From Owenia fusiformis (taxonomy: Eukaryota; Annelida; Polychaeta; Sabellida; Oweniidae), in contig CAIIXF020000008.1 in NCBI GenBank assembly GCA_903813345.2, forward strand, positions 4,041,341 through 4,105,340: DNA of 64,000 nucleotides. Direction: 5' to 3'. Shown here one piece after another: positions 1 to 25,400 of this stretch. The translations under genes were made by a program, and so were the position numbers. Positions within the stretch are counted from its first letter, which is position 1; every line of letters begins with the position of its first letter. The notes beneath the pieces are model-generated. The model made no database searches. It saw only the letters and a program-made list of their open reading frames with translations, and was not told the origin of the DNA.

Positions 1-784
1 ACATGTTTGAAAGCCAAAAGATTCGCGCATGCGTGATCGAGGTAGGGTAGTGTGTTATAGGGGTAGGGCTGCTAAATTGTAAGTCTATTCAGATGGTAGT
101 TTATAACTAGACTCTCCACTCTCGTCCATGGTATTACAAACCTTATTTTATGTAGATAGAATTAGAGCTTAGAAAATTAGCTCACATAGTCACTGAATTG
201 ATAAGCTTTTGAATATGGAAAAAAGCGTATGCACCCCTTGCAATTTATTCATATGATGCTCTTTACAAAATGAGTGTGTGTCAAATCTTGGTATTTGTAG
301 AAAACAAGCTTTATATCAAAGACTATCTATAGAAGATTTTTAATACCACCCTGCGTATAATGCTGAGGTTGACTAAGGTTAGCAGTTACCTTGGTTGTTA
401 CATAATACTCGATCAATTAACAGGTAGAATATTGACTGATTTACCCATTGTGTGGTCATAAAAGCTCGAGCCATTCCTCAGTAAAATTAAGAAAGATAAT
501 TCTTACTCTTTCTAATACAGTAAAACCTGTCTTAATGGAACACCTTTGGAACCTCCAATAAGTGTTCCATTTGGGAGGTGTTCCAACCAAGATTCATTTA
601 ACATCTATCTTTTTTATTGTTTCTAAGCTTCTCTTCCAAGCAAATCAGGATATCTGGATTGTAAAATAAGGGGTAGGGGGATAGAGGTCAGGATGGGGGT
701 CAGGTATGCTATATACCTTATACCAGTGTGAGAAAACCTACAACCTCTGAAATTCTAGAGGGCCCAATACAAAACTCATAACAA
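1..784. other. Intron or upstream DNA of the CDKL gene
   Basis: I see no coding exon here. The kinase N-terminus (glycine loop and VAIK lysine) should precede the first visible exon, but I find neither on the + strand, so those exons lie left of the window. A pogo/Tigger-like end (ACAGTAAAACCTGTCT, about 523-538) is followed by a short inverted repeat (GGAACACCT about 537-546 against AGGTGTTCC about 576-585). This is probably a decayed TIR element. Confidence 0.5.
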
Positions 785-12662
<11,878 letters not shown>

Positions 12663-15600
12663 CTTGTTGGTCAAGGGTATTCACGTTCTGAGGGAGGAGC
12701 CCACGAACCAAAATAACAAAACGTCGAAGCCTGGAGGCCGGCCATTTTCATTAAGAATATATCAAACTGTGTGCTATTTTCATTTGCTAATGACGATTAG
12801 GGGAAATTTGCTGCAAATACAGACTTATTCAAAGCTGGTTATGTGATAGGGTAGGATGCCTCTATAAAATAGATGGGGCATGTCATGGATCGTTCCACAT
12901 GTGGTTGTCGAAATAGGACAAATATGTAGCTATAGATCGATGGCAATAAATACCAAACAGCTTTGTATTTAGCACCATACTCCCCCTTAATATTAATCTG
13001 CATTTTTGAATGCCACAGTTTTACGAAGAAGGAGCATTTTTAAGAAAGTGTCGTGTGATGTGTGCATTTCGTGTGAAGTAACTAATTGCACCTTTTAATT
13101 AATTTATTGATAATATTACTAATAGTAGATTGAAAAAATCAACCCATAAAATTGGGTATGTTCTGAGATTCTAGTATATTTGATGATAAAGTTAAAGTTC
13201 AATTTGTTAGCTATTTGGAGAATGAAAATGCGGGTATTAAGTTAGATGATTTTTAATTGAATCTAAAATTGAGATGTGAAGAAGAATTATCTTAAGAATA
13301 GTATATATGAGTACATCTACTTTTAATAATATTTCATCTTTAAGTATAATGTTTGCTTTATCTGGATCATTTTGAATTGGGGATATAAAAATGTGCCATT
13401 TTGGAGGAATTTTAGATTATACATGTACTTGGGCATGCGATCTTTATGCTATCAATGGTGTTATGATTATATGTGTATATGTGATATTTAGACTACACAA
13501 ATAAATGACATCAGTTTCAGATCCTTATCTATCAAAGTACCTGTTCAATCACATGAAATCATTGGTTACTTGGTGAAAAAATGATGTCACAATGGGAGCT
13601 ATATTCACCGTCAGAAACCCTGATCCTCAACACATATTCCAAAGCTTCATCTTATACTTATAATACATATTAAGTTAAATCAGTTCACATGCATTCTGTT
13701 TGATCTTTTTGATCTATTTGATTTTATATGTTAGGTCAAAATTTGAACTTTTGTCGAAAAGTGTTACATTGTGGATTATTTGGGAGGGGATACAGAATTT
13801 AAGGATCAGTTGATTGATCAAAATTACTGTCTGAGTAAAGATATGGGTTTAGATTATCAGGGAAAGCACTCACTGCACAGCTTATTTATTTAACAATAAA
13901 CTCACGTATACATGTTAGTGTTAGAAAACATTACGATAAAAACTAGAAAAGAACAACATTGTACTTCTTTAAATCACAGAAGTCTGCTGATTAAAATGGT
14001 GGGCAAATATTCTTCAAAGTTTGTTTCGCCTTCTGATCTCGGTAATCCGTCCATTGCTTTATGTTAAATCAATATATGTACACTTTACCGTACATTACTT
14101 TCATTTTATTGTAATTGTATTGTATACAATTATTGAGGTGTACAATGTTGTTTTTGTTAAGATCAATGTTTTGTGTGGGTAAAGTAGAGGGCTTACATTG
14201 TAAAATGTATATTGTAGACCTGCTTATAAACTACACAGCAAAAAAGTACTATTATAGATAAGAAAAAAGTCTAAAAATAGTTAGTCGAATGATTTAATAT
14301 ATATTGCACAGTTCTGTCAAGCCACTATATTTGAGGTTATTTAAAGCACATTTCATTTTTTATTTGAAAAAATTATTATTAGAAGAGAGGCCAGCGAGCA
14401 AAATGATCAAAGTTTATTATTATAATGTACACTTGTGAAATGTCATTTTTGTCATTTGTATTTTATTAACACTTTAGGCACCAGTATACAGTTATTTGAA
14501 TTTGCAGTGAATTAACCCTTTAGTCACATGCTCCTTTGTCATTTTAATGATAATGGCTTGTCTGATTTTCAGAAAATCTTGTAAAAGTTCAAAATGAAAC
14601 ACTGTAATTTACTAGGGCTAAACAAGTAACTTTTTGCAAAAATATATATTGAAGACATTTTAGGTTTGTGGAGTCTCCCAATAAGCCACGTGGCATGTCT
14701 TGATATTGCCAGTAAATTATTTATTACTCAAGAAACGTGGCAGAAGGCTTTATAGTAGAATCTCGTAGAACATTTTGTACATAGTATAGAAACGGAACGT
14801 TTCAAAATTGCCACAAAGAAAGCTTTTAATTTTCTATGATGTGAAGTTGTATTATATTTAGGAAAGCATAGAAGATTAAAACCTTACTATAACTTGAGTT
14901 TTATTACATGTAATTGTAAAATATTCTGTTTTTATTAAATTTAAACCTGCTTGTGAAACACCTTCACATATGTTTCCCTACATTTATATAAATTACTCCA
15001 TGGTTGGGTAATACTTGTATACATTAGATATTCAATATATCTCTTCAAAAACATTGCGAAATGTCATTTGTGACATTCTTAGAACAAAAGCCATCTCAAA
15101 TTTTAAGTAAAATAGACTGATACATATCACAATGTACAGTATGCATCTATTGAATTATGCTATTATATTATAAGATTGTCCCCGTTTCATGCACAATTTC
15201 TTTCAATCATGATGTCAAATTTTGTAGAGTTTCTTTCAATTGTGATGTCAAACTTGAAGTTTCTTTCAGTCAGGATTGTCAAACTTGAAATGTTTCTTTC
15301 AATCATGATGTCAAACTTAGAAAGGTAACTTTCAATTGTGATGTCAAACTTGAAAAGTTACTTTCAATCATGATGTCAAACTTGAAAAGTTACTTTCAAT
15401 CGTGATGACAAACTTGAAAAGTTCCTTTAATTGTGATGTCAAACTTATTTTCAATTATGATATCAAACTTGAAAAGGAATGTAAAGTCATGAGATATTTA
15501 ATAGTATGAGGGTCATATATCTCAAAAATATATTTGAACTACCAATTAGGTCCATCTTTACTAAAAGAATTGTGCTAGTGCAATACTGTGATTGTAATGT

Positions 15601-17598
15601 TTAATAAATGTGAAGTTATTCTCTTTAAAAGTTTCCATAGTAAATATAGAACTAGGAATAGTTTGTTTTTTTATAAATTACATTCAATTTAATTTTTCTT
15701 TATATATTTTATATTTTAGTTGTATTAAGCTTCTGATTTATAATGCATTGATGAAACAAAGAAGACATTGGACGAGAATAAGAGCTAAATGTATGATTTA
15801 AAAATATTTACTTTGCCAATGTAAATGATGATATACACAATGTATGTACACAGCTGTTATGATATTGAGGCTTGAATTATATCATGCTATGCCAATTTTA
15901 TATGGCTGGTATTTAAATGTCAATCTGTTAATGTATCACTCTATTGAGGGGTTTATTTTGGAAGATAAATCACACAGATATTACAAAAATATGTTAATAT
16001 CTTAAATGAGCCCCTGTTGTATTGTAACAGTAACAAAACTAGCGATACACAAACATGTATGTACATATAATGAACGACTTGTGTTTGTTTGTACACACGG
16101 ACTATGAATATGGAGGTTAAGATACATATTCTTTAAAAACTTGTACGTGAAGGTATAGAATTATGGTCCTCCGTGAATTAGTTTGAACTGTTTACTTGGT
16201 CGATTGAGTATAAAGGTACATATATGGAAATAATTGTAATTAGGTCCCTGGAAAAATGAATTGAGAGCAGGACAGTAATCCCCGGGGGTTGAAATATAAC
16301 AAGCTCACGTACAGGTTATCACATCTTAAGATCATGTAACTTAGCCTCCCTTATATATGCATATATGGACTTGTTTTTACTTATGTGTACATGCATGAGA
16401 GTACATGAACATTTGTGTATACGTATGGTTGCAATTTCTCTTCATTGATTTTATTCTCCATTTACTCTATAAATTGTAATTATATTGATGTATATAATGT
16501 GTTAAGGGATATGATATTCTTGGTATATATGATAAAGGTTTAACAGAGAAAATGGTAAAAAATGTAAATGCCATGACTATTTGACCTGTTTTTCCTAACA
16601 AACATCAAGAGTACTATCAAGAGTAAGCAAAAATGAAATTTTGCTTTTTGATGTAAAATACTACTAGAGAAATTGTGGAGTTACATAAAGATAAGTCAAT
16701 AAAATATTGTAAAGTTAAATATGCATTGTTTGTTTATTTTTTCAGTCAATTTTGAAATACAAAGATAGAATTGTGAATGTTGGATAACAGAATCTTGAGA
16801 ACTGAATAAATCATGCAAAGGAATTCTCATCATTGTTATTGTCATAATGCTTAGTTACCTTCAGTTCATATTCAATCAACTGCAAGTTATTTCATGCATG
16901 AATGTCTTAAATCCTAGTCTTTGAATCGGCTATTGTAGCAAACAATTTTTAATTTAGCCATGAAAAGTAATACTTGGATAACTATTAAACAATTAAATTA
17001 TGTTCATCATTTGGATGGGCCTTGAATGTTTTTTTACCATCCAGCTATTTGCCATAAAATCAACACTTTAAAGTCTTTGACCATTTACTGCTGTCATACT
17101 TTGACTTTTCATAACTTGATATGATAATAAGCTTTTGACTTTTTTTGGTCTGTTAAACTTTTCTCTTTACCTAATGACTTTGTCGAAAGAAAGATGGCAG
17201 TAGTATCCTACTGTCACATTTAATTTCGCTATAGCGTGTTGTATTTCAACAGATTTGTTTTCGTAAGAATATTGACCAATGAAAAACCGCTATATCGAAA
17301 TTGAGTCTCACTAGTTCTAGCTGTTCTTGAGCAAAAAACATGTTGAAAAAGTTGAAAAAATTTTAGTCTCATGATTTTAACATAGCTTTGGCTGAATAAA
17401 GCATGGGGAATAAGTTATCGGACCACTAAAAGGAATTTTACGGCGAGATATCCAATTTCAGCGAGTTAGTCTTTGTGTATTGGGTGTGAGAGCAGGTTCT
17501 TCTTCTTCTTGTTCTGACATTTTTGAAAACTGGCTGAATAAAAAAGAACCACCGAGACGTCTTGTCTTACCATATTCTATGGCTACTGAGTGTGGCCA
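12663..17598 (+). other. CDKL 3' UTR and intergenic DNA
   Basis: No coding region is supported. Possible polyadenylation signals for CDKL include AATAAA at 12,945-12,950 and another near 16,699 (GTCAATAAAATATTG followed by a TG/T-rich stretch). I cannot decide which is used. The only organised structure is the minisatellite at 15,190-15,480. Confidence 0.45.
15190..15480. repeat. Approximately 31-bp minisatellite (CAATCATGATGTCAAACTT unit)
   Basis: About nine consecutive units built on TTTCAATCATGATGTCAAAC followed by TTGAAAAG. Units alternate loosely between CAATCATGATG and CAATTGTGATG forms, and lengths vary from about 23 to 35 bp. The run lies in DNA downstream of the CDKL gene and has no coding signal. 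Confidence 0.85.
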
Positions 17599-17839
17599 TA
17601 CAGTTGGGGACATAAATAAATGACAGGTGGATTTGCTGAAGTGAGGATTTCCCATGTTAAAAATAAGAGAATTTACAAGAGGCCATACATCAGTGGATGA
17701 GATTATACAAAATGTAAAATATACAAATTTTAAGGGATATATATCTAGACAATATTGGAAATTATGGGCTTTCAGACCACCATAATTAGGAAATGGTGAT
17801 CGAAAATCGACCTGTCATTTATTTTTGTCCCCAACTGTA
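17599..17839. mobile_element. TA-flanked Tc1/mariner-type MITE
   Basis: The left end TACAGTTGGGGACATAAATA (17,599) and the right end complement TTATTTTTGTCCCCAACTGTA (to 17,839) form TIRs of about 28 bp with TA at both outer edges. The 241-bp body is noncoding. TA flanks and short TIRs are typical of miniature Tc1/mariner elements. Confidence 0.75.
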
Positions 17840-17949
17840 GAATATAATTAAGACACTCTTCGTTGTTTTGAATTTGCCTTTAAGTGGCCGGTCGGGTTAT
17901 ATTTATTGATGTAAACATAATAAACTCACCTTCATTGATCTGTACACGC

Positions 17950-18590
17950 AGTCCTAGTTCAAAGAATCGTCTACCTCGCATCATAGGCCAAGGGTAAAGT
18001 AACAGTAAGCCGTATATAGAAGAGACAGGTGAACAACTCTGACTTAGACCACTTGTTAAGATGGAGATTTCAACAATATTTAGTGTATTAATTAGCCATG
18101 GGGAGTTGATAGAAAATTGATAGTTCGTAGCTCTTACCTAAGATTGAAACTCAGTCGGATGATATGGAAATAATGCTGTCTAAAAGAGAGAATTTCTGAA
18201 AAACCTGCAATTGCTTGGCAAGTTCATTAGTAAACAAGTGATCTGATTGGTCACTGCTGACCTCCCTGACCTCCACCAGTGACAATCAGTTTCAGCTTTC
18301 CAGGCAATTGCAGATATCCATAGTTGTTGTTTTATATGCAGTATTATATGCAGTTTTTAGATAAAGATTTGAAAAAAACAATGATATAAGTTTGAAAAAC
18401 ACTTTGAAGAAGATTTTGGAGAGATTTGGGAATACAATTTGATACCAGTAAGGAGAACTAGTGCCAAGACTAAAAAAAATTGAAAATTTTTCAATCTTAC
18501 TTGTGGACCTGTCTCTTCTATATACAGCTCACTAGTACTTTTCCCTTGGCCTATGCCTCGCATGATATTTATTCTTCTTTCAGTGAAATA
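17950..18590. mobile_element. Non-autonomous element with ~85-bp inverted arms
   Basis: The segment around 17,965-18,045 (GGCCAAGGGTAAAGTA, then TATATAGAAGAGACAGGT) is inverted around 18,497-18,585 (ACCTGTCTCTTCTATATA, then TTTTCCCTTGGCC). A second weaker pair lies inside (GCAATTGCTTGG near 18,208 against CAGGCAATTGC near 18,300). The spacer is noncoding. I cannot see target duplications, so superfamily and exact ends stay open. Confidence 0.6.
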
Positions 18591-18687
18591 AAATTTCTCA
18601 GATTTCCTCCATTTTCCTGTCGACTAGGCTACCATCAACCATCTATATGTAAGCTTATTGAGAACAGACTAAAATGCGACGACTTCT

Positions 18688-19134
18688 ATTTAGGTCAGGG
18701 TGCATGATGAGAAATTTTCTGCATCCCTCAATTGAGTCACATGTTATTTTTCAAACAAGAATCACTCCTTCCCCACATTGTCTACATCTTCCAGGTTTGC
18801 ACAAAGAGTGCACTTATGGCCTAGAAAAGATTTGTGAGAAGAATGTTTTGATAAAGTGAATAAAAGACAAGAAAATTCAGTGAAAAAATTTTCTGATTTT
18901 TTTCACTGAATTTTCTTGTTTTTTATACATTTTACCATGGGCTTTCTAGTTGAAAGCCCATGATTTTACAAAACAAATCTTCTCACAAGCCTTCTCTAGG
19001 CACGTAAGTGCACTCTTTGTGCAAACCTGGAAGATGTAGACAATGTGGGGAAGGAGTGATTCTTGTTTGAAAAATAACATGTGACTCAATTGAGGGATGC
19101 AGAAAATTTCCCATCATGCACCCTGACCTTAAAT
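18688..19134. mobile_element. Fold-back palindrome upstream of SARS2
   Basis: Arms of about 180-220 bp pair almost completely: AGGTCAGGGTGCATGATG at about 18,692 against CATCATGCACCCTGACCT at about 19,132, through matching blocks such as CACATTGTCTACATCTTCCA and its complement. The centre holds two further hairpins (GAAAATTCAGTGAAAAAA near 18,870; GGGCTTTCTAGTTGAAAGCCC near 18,939-18,959). This is a full-length palindromic MITE or fold-back element. It ends about 230 bp before the first visible SARS2 exon, so it may lie in that gene's promoter or first intron. Confidence 0.85.
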
Positions 19135-19409
19135 GAAAACGTTCAGTATCTCATCAACAATCCATTTCCATTTCTATTCATGAAATATTAACATATTATT
19201 AACATGGCGGTTTTTAGAAAATTGTTTAGATTTATTGAACCCCGGCTAGGGGGAGGTGGTTACATCATTCTGGTTTCCCCCTCTTATCTGTTGATTGCTA
19301 TATTGAAACAAAAAGCTATTGTCGGTATTAGGGACACTAATTTTTATGTTTTGTATTTCAGAAACAGTTCTTGAGTATACAGAGTAAGGAAGGAAAATTG
19401 ACTAAACCC

Positions 19410-22400
19410 ATGATTTTACAGCTGAAAATGATTTGTGGTCGTTGCTTACTGAAATGTAGAGCATTGAAAACATGCTTAAACCTACAACGAAACTACATGA
19501 TGAAGATCCCAAGAATTCATGGCAAAATAGATCAGTTAAACTCAGTTGCAAGTTTAAATAGAAAAGTAGGAATAACATTGAATCCATCTTTGACCTGTCA
19601 GCCTCACATGAATTATTGTATGAGTACAACTGGAGAAAACAGGATACCTTCAAATGGTGATCGTAGCAATGAGACCGATTACAGTATAGTTATTCCACTT
19701 GATCTGCCAGAGCCAACATTTGATTGGTTAAAATTATGCGATCCTCGAAATACTCAACAGATTGAAGAAAATATCAAGAATCGGAAAGGTGTTGGAGACA
19801 TCTATAAAGTGGTATGTTTACTAGTGAATCATGCATAATATTCAGGCCTGTAGCCAGGATTTCTCAAGTGGGGTTCTATTTTTGCTTTTCCATGGGCATT
19901 TGCATGTATGCGCAACCTAATTCTAAAAGATATCCCTGTCATCATGGTCAGAAAGTAGTGTTAATCTACATATAACTGTCTGAAATTATTTGTGATAACC
20001 TATGTAACCTTTTGTCTTAACAATGTTGCGAGATTACTTTTAACGTCAAGTTAGTTATTTAAATTGTGATATTAGTATTCTATTTCATTCTGACACTAAT
20101 CTTATTTTATTTGGGATTTAAATTTTTTTAAAACACAATTCAATGATATTGATCATTTTATCACTGTCATTTGACACAAATCTTATTTATTTGAGATTTA
20201 AATTTGAAAAATACACTTCATTATAAAATATTGATCCTAAAAGATACTCCAATACATCATTATGAATTCGCAACCTTTCAAAAAAAAAAGAATCTAATGA
20301 AATGGCCAATTACCATATGTTTTAATAATCTGATAAAATAATTTTGGTTTTAGACATCCCTCCAAAAAATTCATGAAAAATTATTGAGAATTGAAAAGTT
20401 ATGAGGAAAAAAGAGGTTTATATGACTTGTTCTGTCCTGGCTACTATGAACACAGTAAATATGAATCTTATCTAATATAATTATGAGAACTTTTGGGAAT
20501 TTTTGACCGGGGGTTCACAGGAACCCCTCGAACCCCTGGTGGCTACAGGCATGATATTCTTAATTTCTCTACATTCAAAGAGGTAGGCCTGATTGGGAGC
20601 AGATTTTAGTTCTCAACTGATGAAGCTCTCTTTTAAGAGGTCAAATGAATGCAAAGGGTTGAAATAACAATAAAATTGGGCAAAAATGAAATAATTGGAA
20701 ATCCACACTACTTTATCACAAACAAAAAAAAAGAAAACAACATTATCATATATGAACAATCCTCTCATACATCCACATTCCTAATACGTGTAAGTACATG
20801 TACATTGTATGTCGAAGTAAAAAGTCCACTTATTTAATAATATCACAAAATATCACCATTGCAATTTTTGTACAAGTTGTAATATTGTAATCTATAACCA
20901 TCCATGCTTGTTTTTCAGATTCAACTTTGGAAAGACCTTCAAGAAATTAAAACAGTAAGTCAAATAATTTTATCGGTTTCAGATATATTTATTAGGATAC
21001 TTAATTGAGTTTTGAGACCAAGTATGTTATTACTGTATATTATATTTGAAATTTACTGATAAGCAATTATGTTTTGTTTTTCCCCAGTTTTTGTTAGGTT
21101 GGCCTGTAAATCCTTAAACTGGCTTTTTGTGTCACATGATTGATAAGGTGTTTGCCTTGACTGTTTTCAGCCATCTTGTTGACGATATCTAATTTATTTA
21201 TTATTTCATTAATGAAAATAAATTTAATGATGAGTTGCATCATTGGGTGTAAGTGACATGTTAGTAATACAATGAATGCAAACATAGACTATGACCTTTA
21301 CCTTCAACCAAACCATGATTGATTATGTTTATTGGGGCATGTTGACCTTGTCTCAAAGCCTTTATGTAATAAATCACTTGATGGTAAAAGCATCATTTTG
21401 TATTGGGCCTACTCCATAGGCGTAGTGCCCAGTATGTTGGGTAAGCACAGGCGTACCAGATGGTTGCAAATTCGCTCCAAATACAACCAAATTTCAAAAT
21501 TTTCCTTGGGGAGAACCAAACCCCCCCTAAAGGCTCGTTTTTTGCTTCGCTCAACTCTTGTTCCAGTGGTGGCTTACTACTTAGAAAAATATCGCTACGT
21601 CCATGTACTCCCTCCCTTCTTGATTATAATGCACCATTCAAAAGTTTGCATGAGACCCTTCTAGCATATGGGCAAGAATGGGGAATTTGACAAAAAATAT
21701 TGGCCTGTCTAATTCCTTACCCCGTGGCCAAATAAATGTGTCAATTTTCCCACCCTGGGAGCAATAATATTCCCGACCTTCGGGTCCTTTCCCCGAATCT
21801 ACTCTTTTTATTAAACATCAGATATCCTTGTTAGCAGGCTAATGCTTATGAATGTTGAGGGATACATGTGCAGTACTTTGTTAACATCCACATTTTGATT
21901 AGGGATACCATATATGGTCATAAGATTCTTCGCAGAAAGTCCAGTACAAGTGCTATGTTTAATCAATGAATGAAAAGAACTCCAGAAGGCTTACATTGAC
22001 ACAATTACTCTCGTAATAACATATCTTCTCGTAGAATGTCAGATAATTCCGTTCAAATCACCTGATGGTTTTGACATAAATGAGCCGAAAGAGGCACTGT
22101 TTACTATTTGTTTGTATCTGTTCAACAAAAGTGGGGAATAATATAGCTGTATGTTTGATAATTTTCTATGGAATGGGTGGGCGGATTCAAGAGTTTGACA
22201 CGGTTGCACGTACAAATCCACATCGGTTTTTTAATTTAATAGGTAACCTCCATCGGTTCTGTATTCATCTACGGTATATCAAATTATAACAAGGCTTTGA
22301 ATACAAGTAGAACACAGAAATGCAACTTTTTTCGGAGGGATGGTGAGAACAAGCTTGACAAGCCACTATTTATTGGGGCAATATAATGAATCAAATTCCC

Positions 22401-25400
22401 TGTGTGGGGGGTCTCACGCAAACTTTTGAATGGTGTATAACAATGATGTTTTATTGCTAATACCATCCGAAGGAAAGTATCTATTTCTCCCCCCCTATGT
22501 TATTTGTTTTTTAACAACAAGGGCAACATCTGAACAAGTTTTATTTTGAAATATCAAGAAAGTGAATGACAGAATGGACATGCAATCCATGGTTTGATAT
22601 CATTTTCACTTGAAAGTCATATATACATGTAGTACTATGAAATGTTATTTGGTAGTCAATGTGGTTTTTATATAATACAAATTATATATAATACAAATTA
22701 ATATTGTAGAAGTCATATTTCAAAACATAAAAAAATGAATTTTTCACAATCCTGCATTTTATCATTTGATCCCGATTCTGAAAAAATTGTGTAATGCAGT
22801 ATTAGCAGTATATGTTTATGATTTGCATTGAAAATATGACATTTAATATTTACAATTCATTTATTTGATTGTTTACATCATCGCACATTAAGGTGTGATT
22901 TTACATCTACAAGCTAAATAATTAGGTACATCTGTGTTAAATGACAAATTATATTGACATAATAATGAATGAAATATATTACAATGCAAAAAGCAATTAG
23001 TAATTAACAGAATCAATTTTCAATTTGAATGGAATATTTTTTCTCACAATCCACAATCCATACTCTTAGATGTAAAAAAGGGTTAATAATGATGAAAAGG
23101 AACAAGTAAGGAATAAGGAATATTCATTAAGAACAATAAAATTAAATCATATCAATCATCAAAAGTGTAAAGGATAGATAGATGCTATCTATATTGTAGT
23201 TTTTTCAAAAAAAACATGACTGAACTTTAAAGGCCCCATATAAAGTTAAAACCACTTTCCTAAAAAACATGACTGGACTTTAAAGGCCCCATATAAAGTT
23301 TTAACCACTTTGGCGTATATGATAGTCTTACCCAATGTTATCAACATTTCAGTTTGATTTCAAAAAGCCTATTTTGAAAGACTTTTTGTTTCAAAAATTG
23401 TGAATTTATGATTCACAAATATTTAAAACATGATAAAAACATATTTTATCATTATTGTATCCTTAAACGTTTATATATGCATAATATAATAGAATGAATG
23501 GTTGAAATAATATAACTTTTGCCTGTTTTATTCAATGGAGTAGAGAAAGAAATGTGCTTTATATTGTTCAGTGTTGTATGATCTATATACTAAACTTGTT
23601 TCTAAAATGGCAGGATATTCAAATATTCAAATATTTGAAAATCATAAGATGAACATTTTTATTTCAGGAGTTAAATTATTCAAGTCATGAAAAGTAATAA
23701 TGATTATTTGAATGATTATTTGAATGATTATTTATATTTTCAAATTTTACATGGGACCTTTAAGGTACATTTTAGGAAAATGCTACCTGCCTATATTATT
23801 TTCTTGTACAAAAATGTCTCCAATGAGATGTACCTAACAGGCTCATAGCTACCAGGTGCTCTCATTTCAATGATTTTTGATATTTTTTCATGAAATTTTT
23901 AAAGCTATAAAGGTGCTAGGTCTTGAGTTCTTAGACCATGCACCATACTCTTCTGTTCAGGCAATATCTCATTTTTATACTTAAATAGAGAATGGAATGC
24001 TAATCAGCAGGGTAAGACCTTTAAAGATGAGAATGACCTTCTCCAAGTTGTCCAATTAACCCTGCGACCCTGCCCTTCAAACGAGACAATCCTCGATTTT
24101 GCTGTTTTCAACAGGATGAAGGATCAACTAAGACGTGCACATTATGGAACAATGCAACAACTTTCGACTGCATTTCAAATGGCCCTTTAACAATTTTTCC
24201 TGATGGCTTCAGAGCACAGTTTCAACAATATATTGAATTCCATGCCAGCGACTGTGCATTAAACATGAGGGAGGATATTTTGAACACCTTATGGGACAAT
24301 AGTTGTGACTATTAAAGTTATTTCATGTACATGTGTACGAGTGGAGAAGAGGAAATGCATGTGATTCATTCATAAATTTGCCTCTTATTCTGTTGTTTTT
24401 TTGAATAATGTAATGTAAAAATTGCCCGCCTACCCAAAAGTCAAGTTACCATAGTAACCATTATTTCATGAGAAGATATCAAAAATCATTGAAATGAGAG
24501 CATTTTTCCGTGAACTTATTGAACAAGCTGGTTTTTAGATTTTTGTTTCAGTCTATTGTGAATTAAATACAGTGTACACATTTCTTCACTGTAGGAATTT
24601 CGTGGCTATCGTATTTCGCAAATTTTCCAAAACCTGCGAAAAGTGTGAAATATAGTAGTGCACGAAAATTACTGGGAGTACTGTTTATATCCATATATAT
24701 ACAGAGATTATCCTATATGAGGTTCAGGATATTGTGATTATCCCGAGGCCAATATAATATATCTGCCCGAGGGCCATAGGTCCCGAGGGTAGATATATTA
24801 TATTGGCCAAGGGATAATCCAAATATCCTGAACCGACTATAGGATGATATGTTTATCCCATACCAATCACATTGTTCAATTGGCCAGTTCAGAAACTTTG
24901 CAACCAACCGTAGAATTATTTTAATATATTTATGTCCAGTTTTGTATTCTTGTTTCTTTTCCTGTTCAAATCTTTGATTATTAACAGGGTATACTGCTCC
25001 TTCCCTTCTTTAAAGCATCAAACAGATCCGGTGATTGTCTGCGTTTTTCTCCATTGTCGTTTACAGTATGCGAATGTTACAAAAAAGAACCAATACGGGA
25101 ACAGCGATTATGACGTAGCGGGCAGATATACTACTGTAGATTGGGTTAATTTGGCGATACTTAATTTGGCGATTTTGCCATTTTTGGCATATTGGCGGCT
25201 ATTTAATTTGGCGGATTGCAAAAAGAAAAAAAAAATTTTAAGGACCACTGGCGATATTCACCACGTTTGTACATTTTTGTGAGATCATCTTTTACATTTT
25301 GTACCTCGATCTATGCTGCTACCACACTGCGTTTTTCCCTGAGTATCAATGCGTGACTGACCAGTTCTGAGCCAATTTATGAGAGACATTTTTTCATATT

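Noticed and set aside
19402-19653. 83-codon minus-strand frame
   Set aside because: Shadow of the first coding exon of SARS2.
21332-21690. 110- and 76-codon overlapping frames
   Set aside because: Two frames over the same DNA, no domain, located on an inverted-repeat element.
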